Shown here: in pieces, positions 52,207 through 63,767 of the stretch | Layout of the letters: each line of letters opens with the position of its first letter | How positions within the stretch are numbered: the first letter of the stretch is position 1 | DNA from: Candidula unifasciata | Lineage: Eukaryota; Mollusca; Gastropoda; Stylommatophora; Geomitridae | DNA length: 64,000 nt | Assembly (NCBI GenBank): GCA_905116865.2 | Contig: CAJHNH020008554.1 | Span: forward strand, 489,751 to 553,750 | Direction of reading: 5' to 3' | Program-made: the position numbers and the translations under genes | Notes under the pieces: generated by a model | What the model was told of the DNA's origin: nothing | Seen by the model: the letters and a program-made list of their open reading frames with translations, nothing else | Database searches by the model: none

Positions 52207-52845
52207 ATGTGCTATATAGATGTGAGTATTTACTACCTTGGATATTCTTTCTATCCATAGTTTGCGTAGACAACCTCTTGCTCTCTATGATGTACTCTGT
52301 GTGTGTGTGTGGGGTGTGTGTGTGTTTTTTTAATGTCCACGTTTGGTACTGGTATCACAGCATTTTTTTTAGCGGAATAGTGCTCTTTTGGTGTCAGTTG
52401 TCACATGTTTGTTCTGCAAAACTGGTGACATCCGTCCAATGATTTGATTTGCTTTATTGCATCTATATCTTTTGCTTGCTTGTGTTGTTGGTTTTCTTTG
52501 CATATCTTAACTGGTTGTTCGGCTCGCAATAGTCACAGCTTTTGGGTTTGTTTGCTTTTTTCAATGTTATTTTTGATGTGCTGTGCTTTTGCTGCTCATA
52601 TGAGGTTATCCCCCCCCCCCCCCCCCCCCCCCCCCCTTTCTTTTTCATGCAAATATTTAAAAAAATTGTTACACTCACCAAAAAGCGTCTAAAAGTCTAA
52701 AACAGTGTCTATTAGCAGCCCTAAAAATGTGCCCGTACCCCTACTTTGTACCAACAGAGAAGAATTAAAAAGCCTTAGCACTATGTACCTGATACGCCAA
52801 GGAATGAAGCGTTTGCCATTACTATAAGTACATCTTCCTGTTCCT
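52207..52845. other. Unassigned stretch with (TG)n and C run
   Basis: GTGTGTGTGTGTGGGGTGTG at about 52300 and a C run at about 52610-52636. Cys/Phe-rich frames here are not credible genes. Confidence 0.4.
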
Positions 52846-53062
52846 CGCGTTCACCAGCTGTAAACTCCGGTGGAAAGTTCTGGTTGTTTGTTAACTTCTG
52901 GACATTAATCTTGTTCCAGTACTTGGTTTCTGCGTGCATATCCGCTTTACAGATCTGACTTATTTGTGTGCAGACTTTTGATTCCCCGCCTCTCAGGCAG
53001 ATGTACTCTGACGTCGAAGGAAGCACTCCTAATTAGTCGACTGTTACAATGTGCTTGTTATC
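52846..53062 (+). repeat. SINE A copy
   Basis: CGTTCACCAGCTGTAAACTCC through AATTAGTCGACTGTTACAATG. The shared tail is missing. Confidence 0.8.
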
Positions 53063-53154
53063 GTGGCATTATGAATTAATCCAGTAACAGAGAGTGTATT
53101 GATCAGCACTCGTAGAAAGATAGAAGAACACACTAGACAACTTAAAAATCGAAA

Positions 53155-53222
53155 GCTATAGTTACCATGCCGGGAATTGAACCTGTCACCTTCAGACGGC
53201 GTTTGCGCCTCGCCATGAATAT
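53155..53222 (-). repeat. tRNA-like SINE head
   Basis: The minus strand reads GGCGAGGCGCAAACGCC and then GACAGGTTCAATTCCCGGC, an A/B-box arrangement. No body of a family in this window was matched. It could be a decayed tRNA pseudogene. Confidence 0.45.
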
Positions 53223-53706
53223 AAGTGCACTAAAAACATGGTCAACTAGGCACCCCCCAAAAAATGTGTCTTATTGGCCATGTCTATCGTCCAGCTTGAA
53301 ATCCACAACTATGGAATACGGACAGAATTTATTTTAACCCATCGAAATGGCACCATAGGTTACAGAAATTCTGGTTTTGGACCGGTAAAACCGATACATC
53401 TGACAGATGCATTATTACTCTGCGTGTGCAAGCTTTAGGATTTTGCTTGGACTGACAAGTTTTTCACTAGTTTTCCAGTAGAACAGTGAAGGACATTTCG
53501 TGTGATTTCCACTGGCACAGGACTGGAGCATTATGGGGCGACTCGTCTGTAGTGATGCTGAAACCTCAACTAACTAATTAACTAATTATGAGTGCTTCTG
53601 AAGGCATGGTTTGTAACAGCGATTGAAATGGGAAACAAACGTTTTGAGGAAATTATAACATCCACAAGAAACCAGAAACTGAATGACGAAAGAGAGGTCA
53701 AAGATG
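53223..53706. other. Unassigned stretch
   Basis: The + frame at 53592-53795 ends DRSEWRNRLRALCNI, which may be a LINE C-terminal scrap, but the support is weak. Confidence 0.35.
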
Positions 53707-55233
53707 CTAGACCTGATTCCATCCATGACAACCCAAGGAGTATGCAGGATAGATCAGAATGGAGGAATAGATTGAGAGCCCTGTGTAACATATAATGGCA
53801 CAGCAGGATAAGAGATCCCAAACTCTTCCATGGTGTGACACTTGTAAAACTGTAGAACAGACATGATAACAGTCTTCTATTGTTTGGCATGTCCTGTTGT
53901 TGTTGTTATCGATCCAGCGCGCATGAGCTTTCGCCCTTTGGCCCAATGCCATGTAGTGGAATTTGCATGTTTTCACAAGCTGTTCTTTTCCTCCGTACAA
54001 GGTGTTCCACTTGTCTGGTCTGGGATGAAGTAGCGTTCTTCTTGTCTCACTGAGTTTTGGGCACTCAAAGAGATGGTGTTCAACAGTTTCGTAGGGGTAG
54101 TTACATAGCTGGCACTCTGGGGAGTGTTGTGGCTGTATTCTGTTTAGGTGTCCATTGAGTGGAGTATGTTGCGTTCTAAGTCTGAATATGGTGGCCTGGT
54201 CCCTTCTTGTTAGATGGTTAATGCTGTCATTAGGATCAGGGCCAGACATATGTCTATAAACCTCTCTTCCAGTGTCTCCCATGGCCCATCAGTTCAACCA
54301 AGTCTCTTTGTTTATAGCTCTTATCAGTGTTTTTGCTGTCTGGAGGGTTGTCGCTGTAGGTGGTTGTTCTTGTGTTGCTCCTTTCTTTGCCAATCTGTCA
54401 GCTCTGTCATTACCTGGTGTGCCGGAGTTACCTGGAATCCACTGCATCACTATTCTGATGTTGTATGAGGTAATAAGCTGATCAGCATCCAGGATTATCT
54501 TGGCTATGTCAGTTCTGCAGCGTTCACTGCCCTCCAGAGCTTGAAGGGCAGACATTGAATCTGTGAAGATGACAATATTTTGGACCTTTGAAGGGTAAAC
54601 ATCCATTACAGTCTTTAGGTGGTATACTGCTGTTTCCAGTGCAATTATTTCAGCTTCATAGTTTGAACAGAATTCCCCGCATGCATCCAAAATCTCTTTA
54701 ACAGATCCATCGGGATAACCTATGTAGATTCCGTAACCTGCTTTAATGGTAGCTTTAAATGCTGATCCATCAGTATAGACATGTATCCATTCTTGGGGGT
54801 AAGAATCAACGGTCTTTAGTGATGAGTTCATAAGAGCGATTGGGTCGGACTGTTTGGTTTCCTCGCCTACCAATTTAGTTCGGACTTCTGGAGCTTTAAA
54901 GCGAGCATGTGGTGGTAGGTTTCTTGCAACATTCTGAATTCCTTGACGTCTTTCTGGGAGGTGGTATCTGTTCTGAATTTCATTAACACAGTGTAAAACC
55001 GATTTGTGCTTTATTCTTTGTTTGGATTCCCAGTTTTCTATAAGATGTCTATTAGGATGGTTACGATTTTTCCTAATGCATCTTTCATAAATTTCTAAAG
55101 TGGCTTTTTCTCTCCGCAACCCGAGGGGTTCCACATTTGGCATGTCCTGTAAACAGTTACTTCTCTCCTGTTCACAGGCACCAACTGTAGAGTCAATGCT
55201 GGATTTGTGGATTTGTCCACTGACAGGCCTCAC
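53707..55233 (-). pseudogene. LINE C-terminal region: RNase H plus zinc knuckle, one stop codon
   Basis: Two minus-strand frames, 55233-54289 (314 codons) and 54282-53707 (191 codons), in the same phase and separated by a single TGA after KETWLN. The first contains RNase H with all four acids in place: YTDGSA (D about 155), NYEAEIIALE (about 193-195), IFTDSMSAL (about 225) and GNDRADRLAK (about 279). The second has CQLCNYPYETVEHHLFEC, a CCHC-type knuckle found at the C-terminus of jockey/I-type LINE ORF2. RT and endonuclease are absent, so the element is 5'-truncated at about 55235. The 3' end may lie near the (TTG)n at 53894. Younger than the LINE at 20688. Confidence 0.82.
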
Positions 55234-56095
55234 CTACCTACCAAACATTCTGTTTCAAAATACTTGTACTAAACTCGTCAACAATGGATTTCTGTTTGAA
55301 TGGCTTCCCATAAATGGTCAAATACAAAAAGTACAAGGTGTATGTCAGTATGTCAGGTGTATGTCAAATTCCACTTCTATGGTGGCATCTGAACATTTTT
55401 ATTAAAGATTGTATTTTTCAAATAGTTTTCTTGGCCCTTATTTGTTATCCCCAAAAATGTATGTGTATAAAAAAATATATAGAATTACATTTATGGCTAG
55501 GTGTTTACACTGTTTGTCATGCTTTGAAGATGGCTGGTTCAGTTTCAGACTGCGTTGTTCAGTTCAAGAGTGCAATTTGTGTGCACATCCCTGGGATCAA
55601 CAATAAAGCTAGGAGTTCATGCCTTATGCAAGGCTCTAGGTAGGTGGCCAGGTGTTTTGCGGAGAAAGCTCCAGTAAACTCGATCTAATCTCTGAGACAA
55701 AATGATCAAGCTATTTGCCTCATGCTTTGAAGACTGTGGGTTCACTTCATGAATGCATTGTTCAGTTTACCAGTGCAATTATTATGGAAATCCTGCAGAT
55801 CTTTGCTGCAGTTATGGATTTCAAGCTTTGTTTGACACTATCAGCAGGTGGCTAGCCATTCTGCAGAGACGGCCCACGCTCTATGGGATAACCTGGTGCA
55901 ATTAAGCCAATCCTTTCTTTACGTTAACTTTAGCTGCACACATCTTAAAAGATATATCAGTGCATCCACATCTTTCACACACAACTAATTAGGCTGTCAC
56001 CTAATTTGATGGACCTTTGTCCAACATTCTACCACCAACTGTCATGAGCTGTCAATGTTCACTATTTCACTTTGGTCTCACAAATGTCAAAAAAT
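55234..56095 (+). repeat. Diverged direct duplication in otherwise unassigned DNA
   Basis: CATGCTTTGAAGATGGCTGG (about 55519) and CATGCTTTGAAGACTGTGGG (about 55721) start two similar ~190-bp segments sharing TTGTTCAGTT.., GTGCAATT.. and GTAGGTGGCCAGG/GCAGGTGGCTAGC phrases. No gene recognised. Confidence 0.5.
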
Positions 56096-56435
56096 ATCTT
56101 ACTGTATCCACTGTGGACAACGTGAGGAAACCTGGACGACGACTGTAGAAACAGAAATGAAGGAATGTAAACTGACATGTGATACCATAGAAGAGAACTC
56201 ACAGCCCACATAAGGAGGAGACAATCTACATTCTCTGACAGACAAGAGGCATAGGGAACCTGAGAGAGAAGATTCTGGACAGTCTGAAATCAAAGGATGA
56301 AAGATCATCTGTGTCAGAACTGACTGAAAATACATGAGACAGAAGGTTGTGGAGAGACATGACTACCAACGCCACACTGGGCGTACTTTGAGAAGATGAC
56401 ATGTACATAGAAGTATCAGCAGGCAACAACAGAGA
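56096..56435 (+). pseudogene. LINE C-terminal scrap
   Basis: The + strand has frames reading REKILDSLKSKDERSSVSEL and LWRDMTTNATLGVL separated by stops. These resemble the last part of an RTE-type LINE ORF (..DR..WR.MT.NAT..). Strongly decayed. Confidence 0.5.
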
Positions 56436-56561
56436 TCACCGGTGAATGCCTTATGTGTCATCAATGACATAAGAGGATATAGATGGATCAAAACATTTCA
56501 CACAACTGAATATCTGATAAACCTTTCTTCTACAAACACACTGAATCATATATTCTATTCT

Positions 56562-56842
56562 ACCAGTGTGGGTTCTGATTGTGGAAAAAAACAGACACAC
56601 TACCCCTTCGCCCTTTTTTCTTTCCAAGAAGCATGTCATAACAATCTATTAATCAGGTATATTTCCTACAAAGTTGGAGTATATCTGTCTGAGAGACAAG
56701 AAACTAAAGGTGTGCATACATGTAAGCCAAATCTGTAAAACGGATGTGCACATAAAGTTCAGGTTCTGGAACAAGATAGAAGTCCAGAAGTGGATGAACA
56801 ACCAGAGCTTTCTGCCAGAGTTGACATCTGGTAGATGTGAAC
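56562..56842 (-). repeat. SINE A copy (diverged)
   Basis: Reverse-complement A: GTGTGGGTTCTGATTGTGG, AGCATGTCATAACAATC, GTCTGAGAGACAAGAAAC, AAAACGGATGTGCACATAA and CAGAGCTTTCTGCCAGAGTT. Confidence 0.75.
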
Positions 56843-56929
56843 ATGGCCCTAACAGAAAAATGTCTCTAGTTAAAAGACCTGTTTCCTCACAACCCTCTGC
56901 TTGTGTTTGCCATGCTGACATACATTTCA

Positions 56930-57178
56930 GGTTTCTGAATAGCCGGCGTTAATGGCTTAGGGACTGTGAACAGTTTGTAACCCTAAAATACCAGGTTCGA
57001 TTCAGCTGCAAATAAAATGGCAGCAGAATGCTTTGTGCTGATTTTGACAATAGCATGGAATGCCAACCATTATGAAAATATTGACAAACTATGAAATGCT
57101 CACACTGTCTAGTAAAACTAATACAATTAACAAAGGCTGGGGTAGGTTTGCAAGTCCTGTAAAGGATAGGCAACTAAC
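56930..57178 (+). repeat. tRNA-derived SINE joined to SINE B end
   Basis: GTTAATGGCTTAGGGACTG resembles an A box and CCAGGTTCGATTCAGC a B box. The far end, CTGTAAAGGATAGGCAACTAA, is that of SINE B, but the middle differs, so this may be a related subfamily. Confidence 0.6.
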
Positions 57179-57509
57179 TTTGCAGCACACAAAAACAATT
57201 AACATTTTCCTTTCCCACATTTTTAGCAAAGCTTAAAAAGTAACTAGAATTCTGACTTAACACTGAATGAAGTTTTATAATGAAACAATATGTACCATAT
57301 TTAAAACAGAAAACTATAAGCTAGTGTTGATAGAGATGTTGTCTATGGTTACAGATCTTATACGTACATCATTTTTAATCTCCTTGCAGTGTACAGAAAT
57401 GTATACAGTAGATTAATAATTTCCCAAAGTTCACCTAGGTTATATCTTCAAACAGCATGACACAAGTAAATACATCAGCCAACCTGATCAATTAGATATA
57501 GGAACATAT
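57179..57509. other. Unassigned stretch
   Basis: No recognised gene or repeat. Confidence 0.35.
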
Positions 57510-57715
57510 CCTTTTTCTTCTCTTCTCTTTCACCTTCAAAAAGGCGGCTGGCACGTTTTGCTGTGGTTGACAACTAGGCTGTGATATCTGTGCCTTTCAG
57601 CTACACACATAGAATTTCAGCAAACCCTTAATTGGTCACCTTCTTAAGACATGCTTATTAAGAAGGCAGTGGGTCTATTTTACCCAAAATAGGGCCCAGG
57701 AATCCGAACATGGAA
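57510..57715 (+). repeat. SINE E copy with A-type tail
   Basis: TTCTTCTCTTCTCTTTCACC, AAAAAGGCGGCTGGCACG, CTAGGCTGTGATATCTGTGC and then GGCAGTGGGTCTATT and GGGCCCAGGAATCCGAAC. It combines the E body with the A-type tail. Confidence 0.75.
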
Positions 57716-57999
57716 TATAATGGAACATTTTAACAAGTAAAGAACATTAAAATTTTAATTTTCAACACTATAAATTGTATGCACTCAAATAATAAACATT
57801 TGTTTTCTTTAAATCAAATCAAGCAGGTGCTATGTCCTCAATAAAGATTGGCTGCAACCCTCTCTAACACCCTCTTGATTGTATATTATCTCAGAATGCT
57901 GTTATTCCATCTTTTAATTTGATCCTCCCAGTTATATATCTGACTACTTTTGCTCACCTGATGTTAATTTATATTAAAAGAAACAAATTAGTTTCATCA
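57716..57999. other. Unassigned A/T-rich stretch
   Basis: No recognised gene. Confidence 0.35.
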
Positions 58000-58267
58000 T
58001 CATTCTGTGCCTAGCCAGTTAGCATATGCATCTCCACAGATCACGATCCCTGGTTGCCTGGAACAGCTCTCTTGATATTCCTCCATGCCATCGTTTCAGC
58101 CCATCTAGTGTCATCTCTCTTTGTCTGCCTCTACCCCTCTTTCCACTGATCTTTCCAGCTGTCACAATGTTTTCCAATGCCTCTCTTCTCATTGCGTTGC
58201 CAAAGAGCAGTGTTTGTCTCCTTCTTATTGTTGAATATAGAGATCTACTTTCATTAGCTTTTTTCAA
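58000..58267 (-). pseudogene. RTE-like LINE, C-terminal end
   Basis: The minus-strand frame (82 codons from 58267) reads GNAMRREALENIV, GKRGRGRQREMTLDGLKRWH and ATRDRDLWRC, clearly the same family as the + copy at 18330-18627 and better preserved. 5'-truncated. Confidence 0.78.
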
Positions 58268-59150
58268 CCAATTGTTAAATTATATGAAAGTACATAATCA
58301 TTTCGCTGTGCAATTTATACACTTTACTGGCCTTACCAATTTGTATGTGCTCTCCTTTCATTATCATGTATGGAATCTATTCTGGTTGCAATGGCCTCCC
58401 TCATCAACATTTGTTATAGGGCTATGTAAAAACAGGCTTCCCTTATAATAATTATTTTCATGTTATCATATAGAATTTGTACTACTGAGAGAAGGAACTT
58501 TGTCCTTAGTCTAACCCTTTCACCCCAGTGACCTAGACAGAAAAAACAATGCAAATGACCCCTATTTTTGGAGTTTCAGGTTTTCTTGAGAAAAAAAAAA
58601 CAGCCCTTTAAAAAAAAAAAGACATATTTTATACAAGGCACATAAAAATCATAACATTTCTGCACCAAAAATATATTTAACCACATAAAACGTAACAGGA
58701 TTAATCAATAAACATAAATGGGGCAGACAACTGACTGGGTTACATGTCTCAAAAATAAAGTTTTTTTAGGTGACCCGTACTGGACCACATGATCCAGCCG
58801 CAAGTAACCACTGTAAGAAACGCCAACTTCTGATGTTCTCAGTTCTAAAAATAGAGTCATTTGCCACAAGGAAACCCAATCTAAATGCAATTTTTAGCAA
58901 CTATGCTCATTACCAGCCATTTTAAAAAGTTGCTCTTAGCAGAGCTCCTTGTAAACAAGCCAGCCTCTATTGCGAGCCTAAAAAGGGACATATATGGGAC
59001 CGTGGCACAAAACTGGAAGCGCTCGGTTTTGTGCTTTATACGACTAGAGGGTTAACTGTCACACTCACTATCATAATATGATTTTCATGCCTCCTTGTAG
59101 TACAAAATAAGACTACCATCCGGAAAGATGTAATGGTGCCAACAATGTTT
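58268..59150. other. TTI2 3' flank, unassigned
   Basis: Mostly A/T-rich sequence downstream of the TTI2 stop codon (minus strand). I found no AATAAA on the minus strand close to the stop. A runs at about 58590-58620. Confidence 0.4.
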
Positions 59151-60722
59151 TCACACTAAAACTGTACTTATACTTGCCAACTGAGTTTTTAAGATATCAA
59201 ACATCCGATTATCACTTCCAACACTGTTAATTCCTGCTTCTAACCCTGCCTTGACACAAGGAAGTACATCAGGGCACACCTCTGACAAAAGAACCAAGCA
59301 CCTGACAGTTTCAGCTGTCAGTTCATACCTGACATCATGACTGCTGTCACTGTCAGGTTTTGTACAGATCACATCAGCAATGAAGTTCAAGCACATTTTT
59401 AGAATAACATCAGCATGATGTTGGACTCTAGGCCATGCCACTCTGATAATACATTCCAGCAGTTTCAGAGTCTGCGGGCGAGCACTGACTTCCCCAAGTC
59501 CGTCATCCACTTCTAGATAATTACTAATGACTTTAATTAATGTTTTCAAATGGCGGACACTGTGAATGCCTACTTGATTAACCAGAGTTGTGAGATTAGA
59601 CACATAAATTTTACGCAGAATGAGAAGATTCTCACTGTCTGTGTTTCGTAGCAGAGTGTCTAAAACATACTGATGGCGGTCTAATTCTGGAGGTGATTCC
59701 AAAATTTTCAAGACATCAAACAAGCATGGGAAAAGAAATTCAATAACTGCTGCTTCTTTCGAGTACATCTGATTTTTCAACTGTTCGTAGATAACTTCTG
59801 CCCGATTCAACCAGCGCATTTCTTCTGATGAAGTATTCTTAATTAGATGGTGTAAACAAGAGATGCCCCTTATCTTGTTCACTGCTTGGTGATCTTCAAG
59901 AAAATTCAGGGCTACGGACATTACTTGTTCTATATGATCACTCAAATGAGGCAATTTCATCTGCAGTATTATCCAAAAGAATGAATGAGACAGAAATGGG
60001 TTCTGATGCCAAGTATTTTTCGACAGTGGTTTCCAACAATGTGACAATACTGCATTCAGTAACATCACCTTACTGCCCTTAACCGTACCTACTGATGCGT
60101 CCCATGGATGTATTTCTATACTTAAAAGTTCGTCAACAGATTCACACGAAAAATAAACTAAAAGCCTATCAAGCACTTGTGAGCTTAAAGTCTCTAACTC
60201 TACTGACGACCATAAAGGGCAGGAGCTGTGTGCAGAAATCAATAATATCAGTTTTGGGAGAAACGCTGAGATATTCCTAGCAATTTTTTGTTGCTCAGTT
60301 TCGTTCATGGAGGATATTATTTCTGTAGTTGCATTGTCTGTCAAACTGTTAGCACCATCCCTCTTACTGTTCGCCAGAATGTGTAAAATATGATGAATTA
60401 TTGACAGCACATGGCGAGTAACTTCAGGATATTTCTTAAAATCGTCTTTTTCGTATGATGCGTACTCTTTCTTTTGAAAGCTCGGAACAATTGCCAAATC
60501 GATCACTTTCACCAGTTCACGAACACAAGTCTCATGTCGCAATAAGTCGAGTATGCTAGACGGGTCGCTTGATGTTATGTATGAAGCACATCTTGCTAAC
60601 GATTCTAACTTCCTTTGGTGATTAGAACTGTTACATGCTTCTTGAAGCAGCGACACATATTGCAAGTGCGTGTCTGTTTCAGTCTGAACGAAACGACAAT
60701 CCGTGTTGTCTTGGCTCGACAT
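59151..60722 (-). CDS. TTI2: TELO2-interacting protein 2 (TTI2)
   Basis: Intact single frame of 523 codons, ATG at 60722 (context AAACAATGTC) and TGA at 59151-59153; human TTI2 is about 508 residues. TTI2 is the small HEAT/ARM-type helical member of the TTT complex (TELO2-TTI1-TTI2), which with HSP90 and R2TP stabilises PIKK kinases such as mTOR, ATM, ATR and DNA-PKcs. Matching blocks by memory of the family: NKIRGISCLHHL (282-293), RAEVIYEQLKNQMYS (307-321), VNQVGIHSVRHLKTL (381-395) followed by NYLEV (401-405), and WPRV (430-433). The whole protein is alpha-helical without signal or membrane segments. Oddity: no intron. It could be a genuinely intronless gene or a retrocopy, but no poly(A) tail or target duplication was seen and the frame is clean. 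Confidence 0.88.
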   Translation of the reverse strand: MSSQDNTDCRFVQTETDTHLQYVSLLQEACNSSNHQRKLESLARCASYITSSDPSSILDLLRHETCVRELVKVIDLAIVPSFQKKEYASYEKDDFKKYPEVTRHVLSIIHHILHILANSKRDGANSLTDNATTEIISSMNETEQQKIARNISAFLPKLILLISAHSSCPLWSSVELETLSSQVLDRLLVYFSCESVDELLSIEIHPWDASVGTVKGSKVMLLNAVLSHCWKPLSKNTWHQNPFLSHSFFWIILQMKLPHLSDHIEQVMSVALNFLEDHQAVNKIRGISCLHHLIKNTSSEEMRWLNRAEVIYEQLKNQMYSKEAAVIEFLFPCLFDVLKILESPPELDRHQYVLDTLLRNTDSENLLILRKIYVSNLTTLVNQVGIHSVRHLKTLIKVISNYLEVDDGLGEVSARPQTLKLLECIIRVAWPRVQHHADVILKMCLNFIADVICTKPDSDSSHDVRYELTAETVRCLVLLSEVCPDVLPCVKAGLEAGINSVGSDNRMFDILKTQLASISTVLV

Positions 60723-61344
60723 TGTTTTCTCCGTTCTGTTAGAAGTTTGTGTACCAGACTTGAGTTTTCACTTGAGAATGACGTCCCTTGAAACCGGTGT
60801 CTTTCCAGAAAAGTGTATTATATTATTTTCAACGCGCGCGTATTGGCAAGTCAACTCATGGGCCAAAATGCTGGGAAATGGGGAGTGTCGCGGGCCAGTG
60901 GCCTGAGCCCCAGCATAGAAAGTACATTAACACAATACAGTTGACAGGTCATTCGTGGGCCACATGTTAGGCCTCTGTGAGCCAAATTTGGCCTTCGGCC
61001 CGCTAGCTGAATGATTAGCCCTAGTAGACACATACGTTACTGAGCGTTTTTTTAACAAACCGCGGTGCGGTATGGATTAATTTTATAGGCGTGGGTTTAG
61101 ACCGTTCTTATAGTTTTTTTTTTTTTTTATAGGCGTAGGTTTAGTCCGTTCTGATAGTTTTTTAAACAGTGGTCTCAGACAGTCATGCGTGGAAGAGATT
61201 GGCGCCATACTACATTAAATTTACAAAGACAGCACTGGGTGCAATCATAGCCGTCTTAAGTAACAGGACGGCCATGGTGTAATGCAGTCAACCTTGATTG
61301 TGTAGGCGGAACACATTTGTTGAAAGTTTATGTGTTACACCATT
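60723..61344. other. TTI2 5' flank, unassigned
   Basis: Presumed promoter side of TTI2; no TATA box recognised. An imperfect direct repeat (TTTTATAGGCGTGGGTTTAG and TTTTATAGGCGTAGGTTTAG) lies at about 61081-61165 around a T run. Confidence 0.4.
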
Positions 61345-61880
61345 GAAGAGATTAAGGCCTTCATATGATATCACAACGTCTAGTTTGAGGATGGGGGTGG
61401 AGGCAGTCTCTGCTGGCTTGAGAATCAGCTGTGTACGCATGCTGTGATAGTAACTGACTCACAGAGCATGTTGAGAAAGGTTAAAACAGGCATGCTTCGT
61501 GCAGAGTGGAAGCATCACTTCAGAGGTCCTAGGTAGCTAGCATCCTTTGGATATTTTCTCCAGGTCGTGCCTGTGTGTTGAGAAATGAGCAGGTAGACTG
61601 GCTGGCTCTGCACCACTTAGTGGTGAACTAATGTATGACAAAATAGATATTGTGAGGGCCCTTTGGAAGCGAGTAAACAGTGCAGAGGTGCAGATAGATC
61701 ATTACGGTCTAAGGAGAATGAGAAGTTACCAGGGGCTCTGGCCGACACTCAACACAGGGGAAGGATGAGCCGGATATACAATCAGACAGTTACTGGTACC
61801 ATTCGAATTGGAACTCTTCGCTTGCTGCTGAAGATGGGGACTGAGCACTTAATGGGAGTGTTCCGAGTGCTGTGATGTTG
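61345..61880 (+). pseudogene. LINE RNase H relic, second copy
   Basis: Matches the back half of the LINE at 20688-21785 at DNA level: ATATCACAACGTCTAGTTTG, GTAACTGACTC, GGCATGCTTCGTGCAGAGTGG and GGTACCATTCGAATTGGAAC, ending AGTGCTGTGATGTTGATTCT. Several frameshifts; the longest remaining frame is 70 codons (61663-61875). 5'-truncated. Confidence 0.78.
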
Positions 61881-62071
61881 ATTCTCAATTTAAAATATAA
61901 CATTAGAGATTAAGGCCTATGCATGTAATATTTTCAAAAACAGCAGCAGCACATATCTACCACAGTCAAACTACAGTGTTAATAAGGCACATTTCTTTTA
62001 AACATCTTGTCCTTTTATATCATTACTTCATGTTCACAGATCAACGGAAACAACTGCGAACACCTAAACTA
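61881..62071. other. Unassigned stretch
   Basis: No recognised gene. Confidence 0.35.
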
Positions 62072-62300
62072 ACTGGAGTTAGTTGCCAACCCTTTAAAAA
62101 ACGTTGCAAAACCATCCCTAGAATTGTTTGGCTAGTTTTTTTTTTTTTTAAGGCAAAATGACAAGCAGTAGCTTGCCATTGTTTCCTAAACGGTCAACAC
62201 TTGATACCACTGTCGAAACCAACGCAAGATGGTCTATTACCAAACTGCATGCAGTTAGGATTGAACCTGGTATTACAAAGCGCGTTTGTATCACCTAAAC
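62072..62300 (-). repeat. SINE B copy (diverged)
   Basis: GGAGTTAGTTGCCAACCC, AGTAGCTTGCCATTG, ACCACTGTCGAAACCAACGC and ATTGAACCTGGTATTACAAAGCG, in minus orientation. Confidence 0.72.
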
Positions 62301-62759
62301 CAGAAAGAGAGAGGAGAGAAATTATAATCACATTCTTCTACCGTTCCTCAACTAACTGATGCCAAATCGTCCTATACTTTCCTTTTTTCCCTTCTAAATA
62401 ACCAACTCTGGCTCCGGGCTTGACCCAGATTAAAGCGGGCATGTCCCGAGAAGTAAAGACGGCTGGGTGATGCTGACATATCAAGTGCCAATCAATTTAT
62501 AAACATATTGGTTTAGCAGCATATGCCCAATGTACTGGTATGAAAATGGTGCTTTTGTTCTTTTCTGCAACATTTCCTGCTTTGTTTTTGTTTTTTGTTT
62601 GGAAGATCTATATTTCAGCATGTCAGTTTTTCTGTGGTTAGAGCCTTTCCACTTCTCTGCATTTCAGTTTGTTTATGTGTAGTCAAAGTTTCATTACCCA
62701 TTTATAGACCTCATCAGTTTCACAACTGGAAAAGCATATTTAGACATAACTGCTCTTAG
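62301..62759 (+). repeat. SINE D fragment in unassigned DNA
   Basis: 62440-62545 carries CATGTCCCGAGAAGTAAAGACGG, GGTGATGCTGACATATCAAGTGCC and CCAATGTACTGGTATGAAAA, a decayed D body. The rest is unassigned and T-rich. Confidence 0.5.
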
Positions 62760-62885
62760 GAAAAGACATCATTTACATTACATACACATATATTCATATA
62801 CATATATGTATATACATATGTACTGCACACATACGTATGTACATAGGACTATGCACATACTTACGTACGTACATACATACACAAT
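62760..62885. repeat. (CATA)/(TA)-type microsatellite
   Basis: ACATACACATATATTCATATACATATATG and ACGTACGTACATACATAC-type simple sequence. Confidence 0.85.
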
Positions 62886-63179
62886 ATCGATATCACAGGT
62901 TAACGCTTTCAGTACCAAGTCAATCCTCTTGCGTGTATTAGTTACTTAACAGACACTCCTTTCTGAGCTCTGTGTACCCCACCCAGCTGTAGCTTTGACT
63001 TATATCTCAACTGATACTTCAGCTTCTTTTGCCCTTTTTTCTAGGAGTGATTTTTTTTTTTTTTGGTGACATCACAGTGAGATCATATAATTTCACAATT
63101 GTGTCACTCTGCTCTTTGTCATAAAGCTTTTTTGTAAATGAAATTTGAAGAAGAAAAAAGTAAACATTTTTAAGATTCT
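62886..63179. other. Unassigned stretch
   Basis: A T run at about 63050-63064. No gene. Confidence 0.35.
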
Positions 63180-63385
63180 TACTGGATGAACTATGCCTGG
63201 GTCGAGGGTTTGATCCCATATGCGGACAATTTGTCTTGCATTGGCTTCGACAGTGGTACCAAGAACTGACTGTTTAGAGGGCACTGGCAAAATACTGAAC
63301 ATAAAATTTGCCTAGAAAACCACAACAGCCCCGAAAAAATGCTGGGGTTGGTTCTTCAACTTCCTGTAAAAGATACACAACTAAC
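63180..63385 (+). repeat. SINE B copy
   Basis: TGCCTGGGTCGAGGGTTTGATCC (B box region), GGCTTCGACAGTGGTACCAAG, TGGCAAAATACTGAAC and CTGTAAAAGATACACAACTAA. Confidence 0.75.
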
Positions 63386-63659
63386 TTACTGGGTGAAATG
63401 GATAATCCCTATACCATGTTGCTCCAGATTATCAACATAATGATACAATAATGTTATCCTCAAATAGTATGAAAACTCAGCAAGTGTAAAATGTGGAACC
63501 AACATTCATGCAAATATTGAATCAGTGTTTCTTTTTATAATTTCACATGAGGAAATGAACATAGTCCATCATGTAGCAAGCTCTTTGCAGAATGTCACTT
63601 TTTCTGCAGCCCTTTGAAGGGACTCATGATTCTTTGTTTGTTTCCCTGCCTAATGTATC
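63386..63659. other. Unassigned stretch
   Basis: No recognised gene or repeat. Confidence 0.35.
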
Positions 63660-63767
63660 TTCTTCTTCTCCTCCTTCTTCTTTTTCTCCTCCTCTTGCCC
63701 CTCCCCCTTGCTCTTCCTCCTCCTCCTGCTGCTGCTCTTCCTTCTGTTGCTGCTTCTTTTTCTTCTT
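63660..63767 (+). repeat. Polypyrimidine tract
   Basis: TTCTTC/CTCCTCC-rich sequence leading into a SINE A copy, like the other A starts. Confidence 0.85.
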
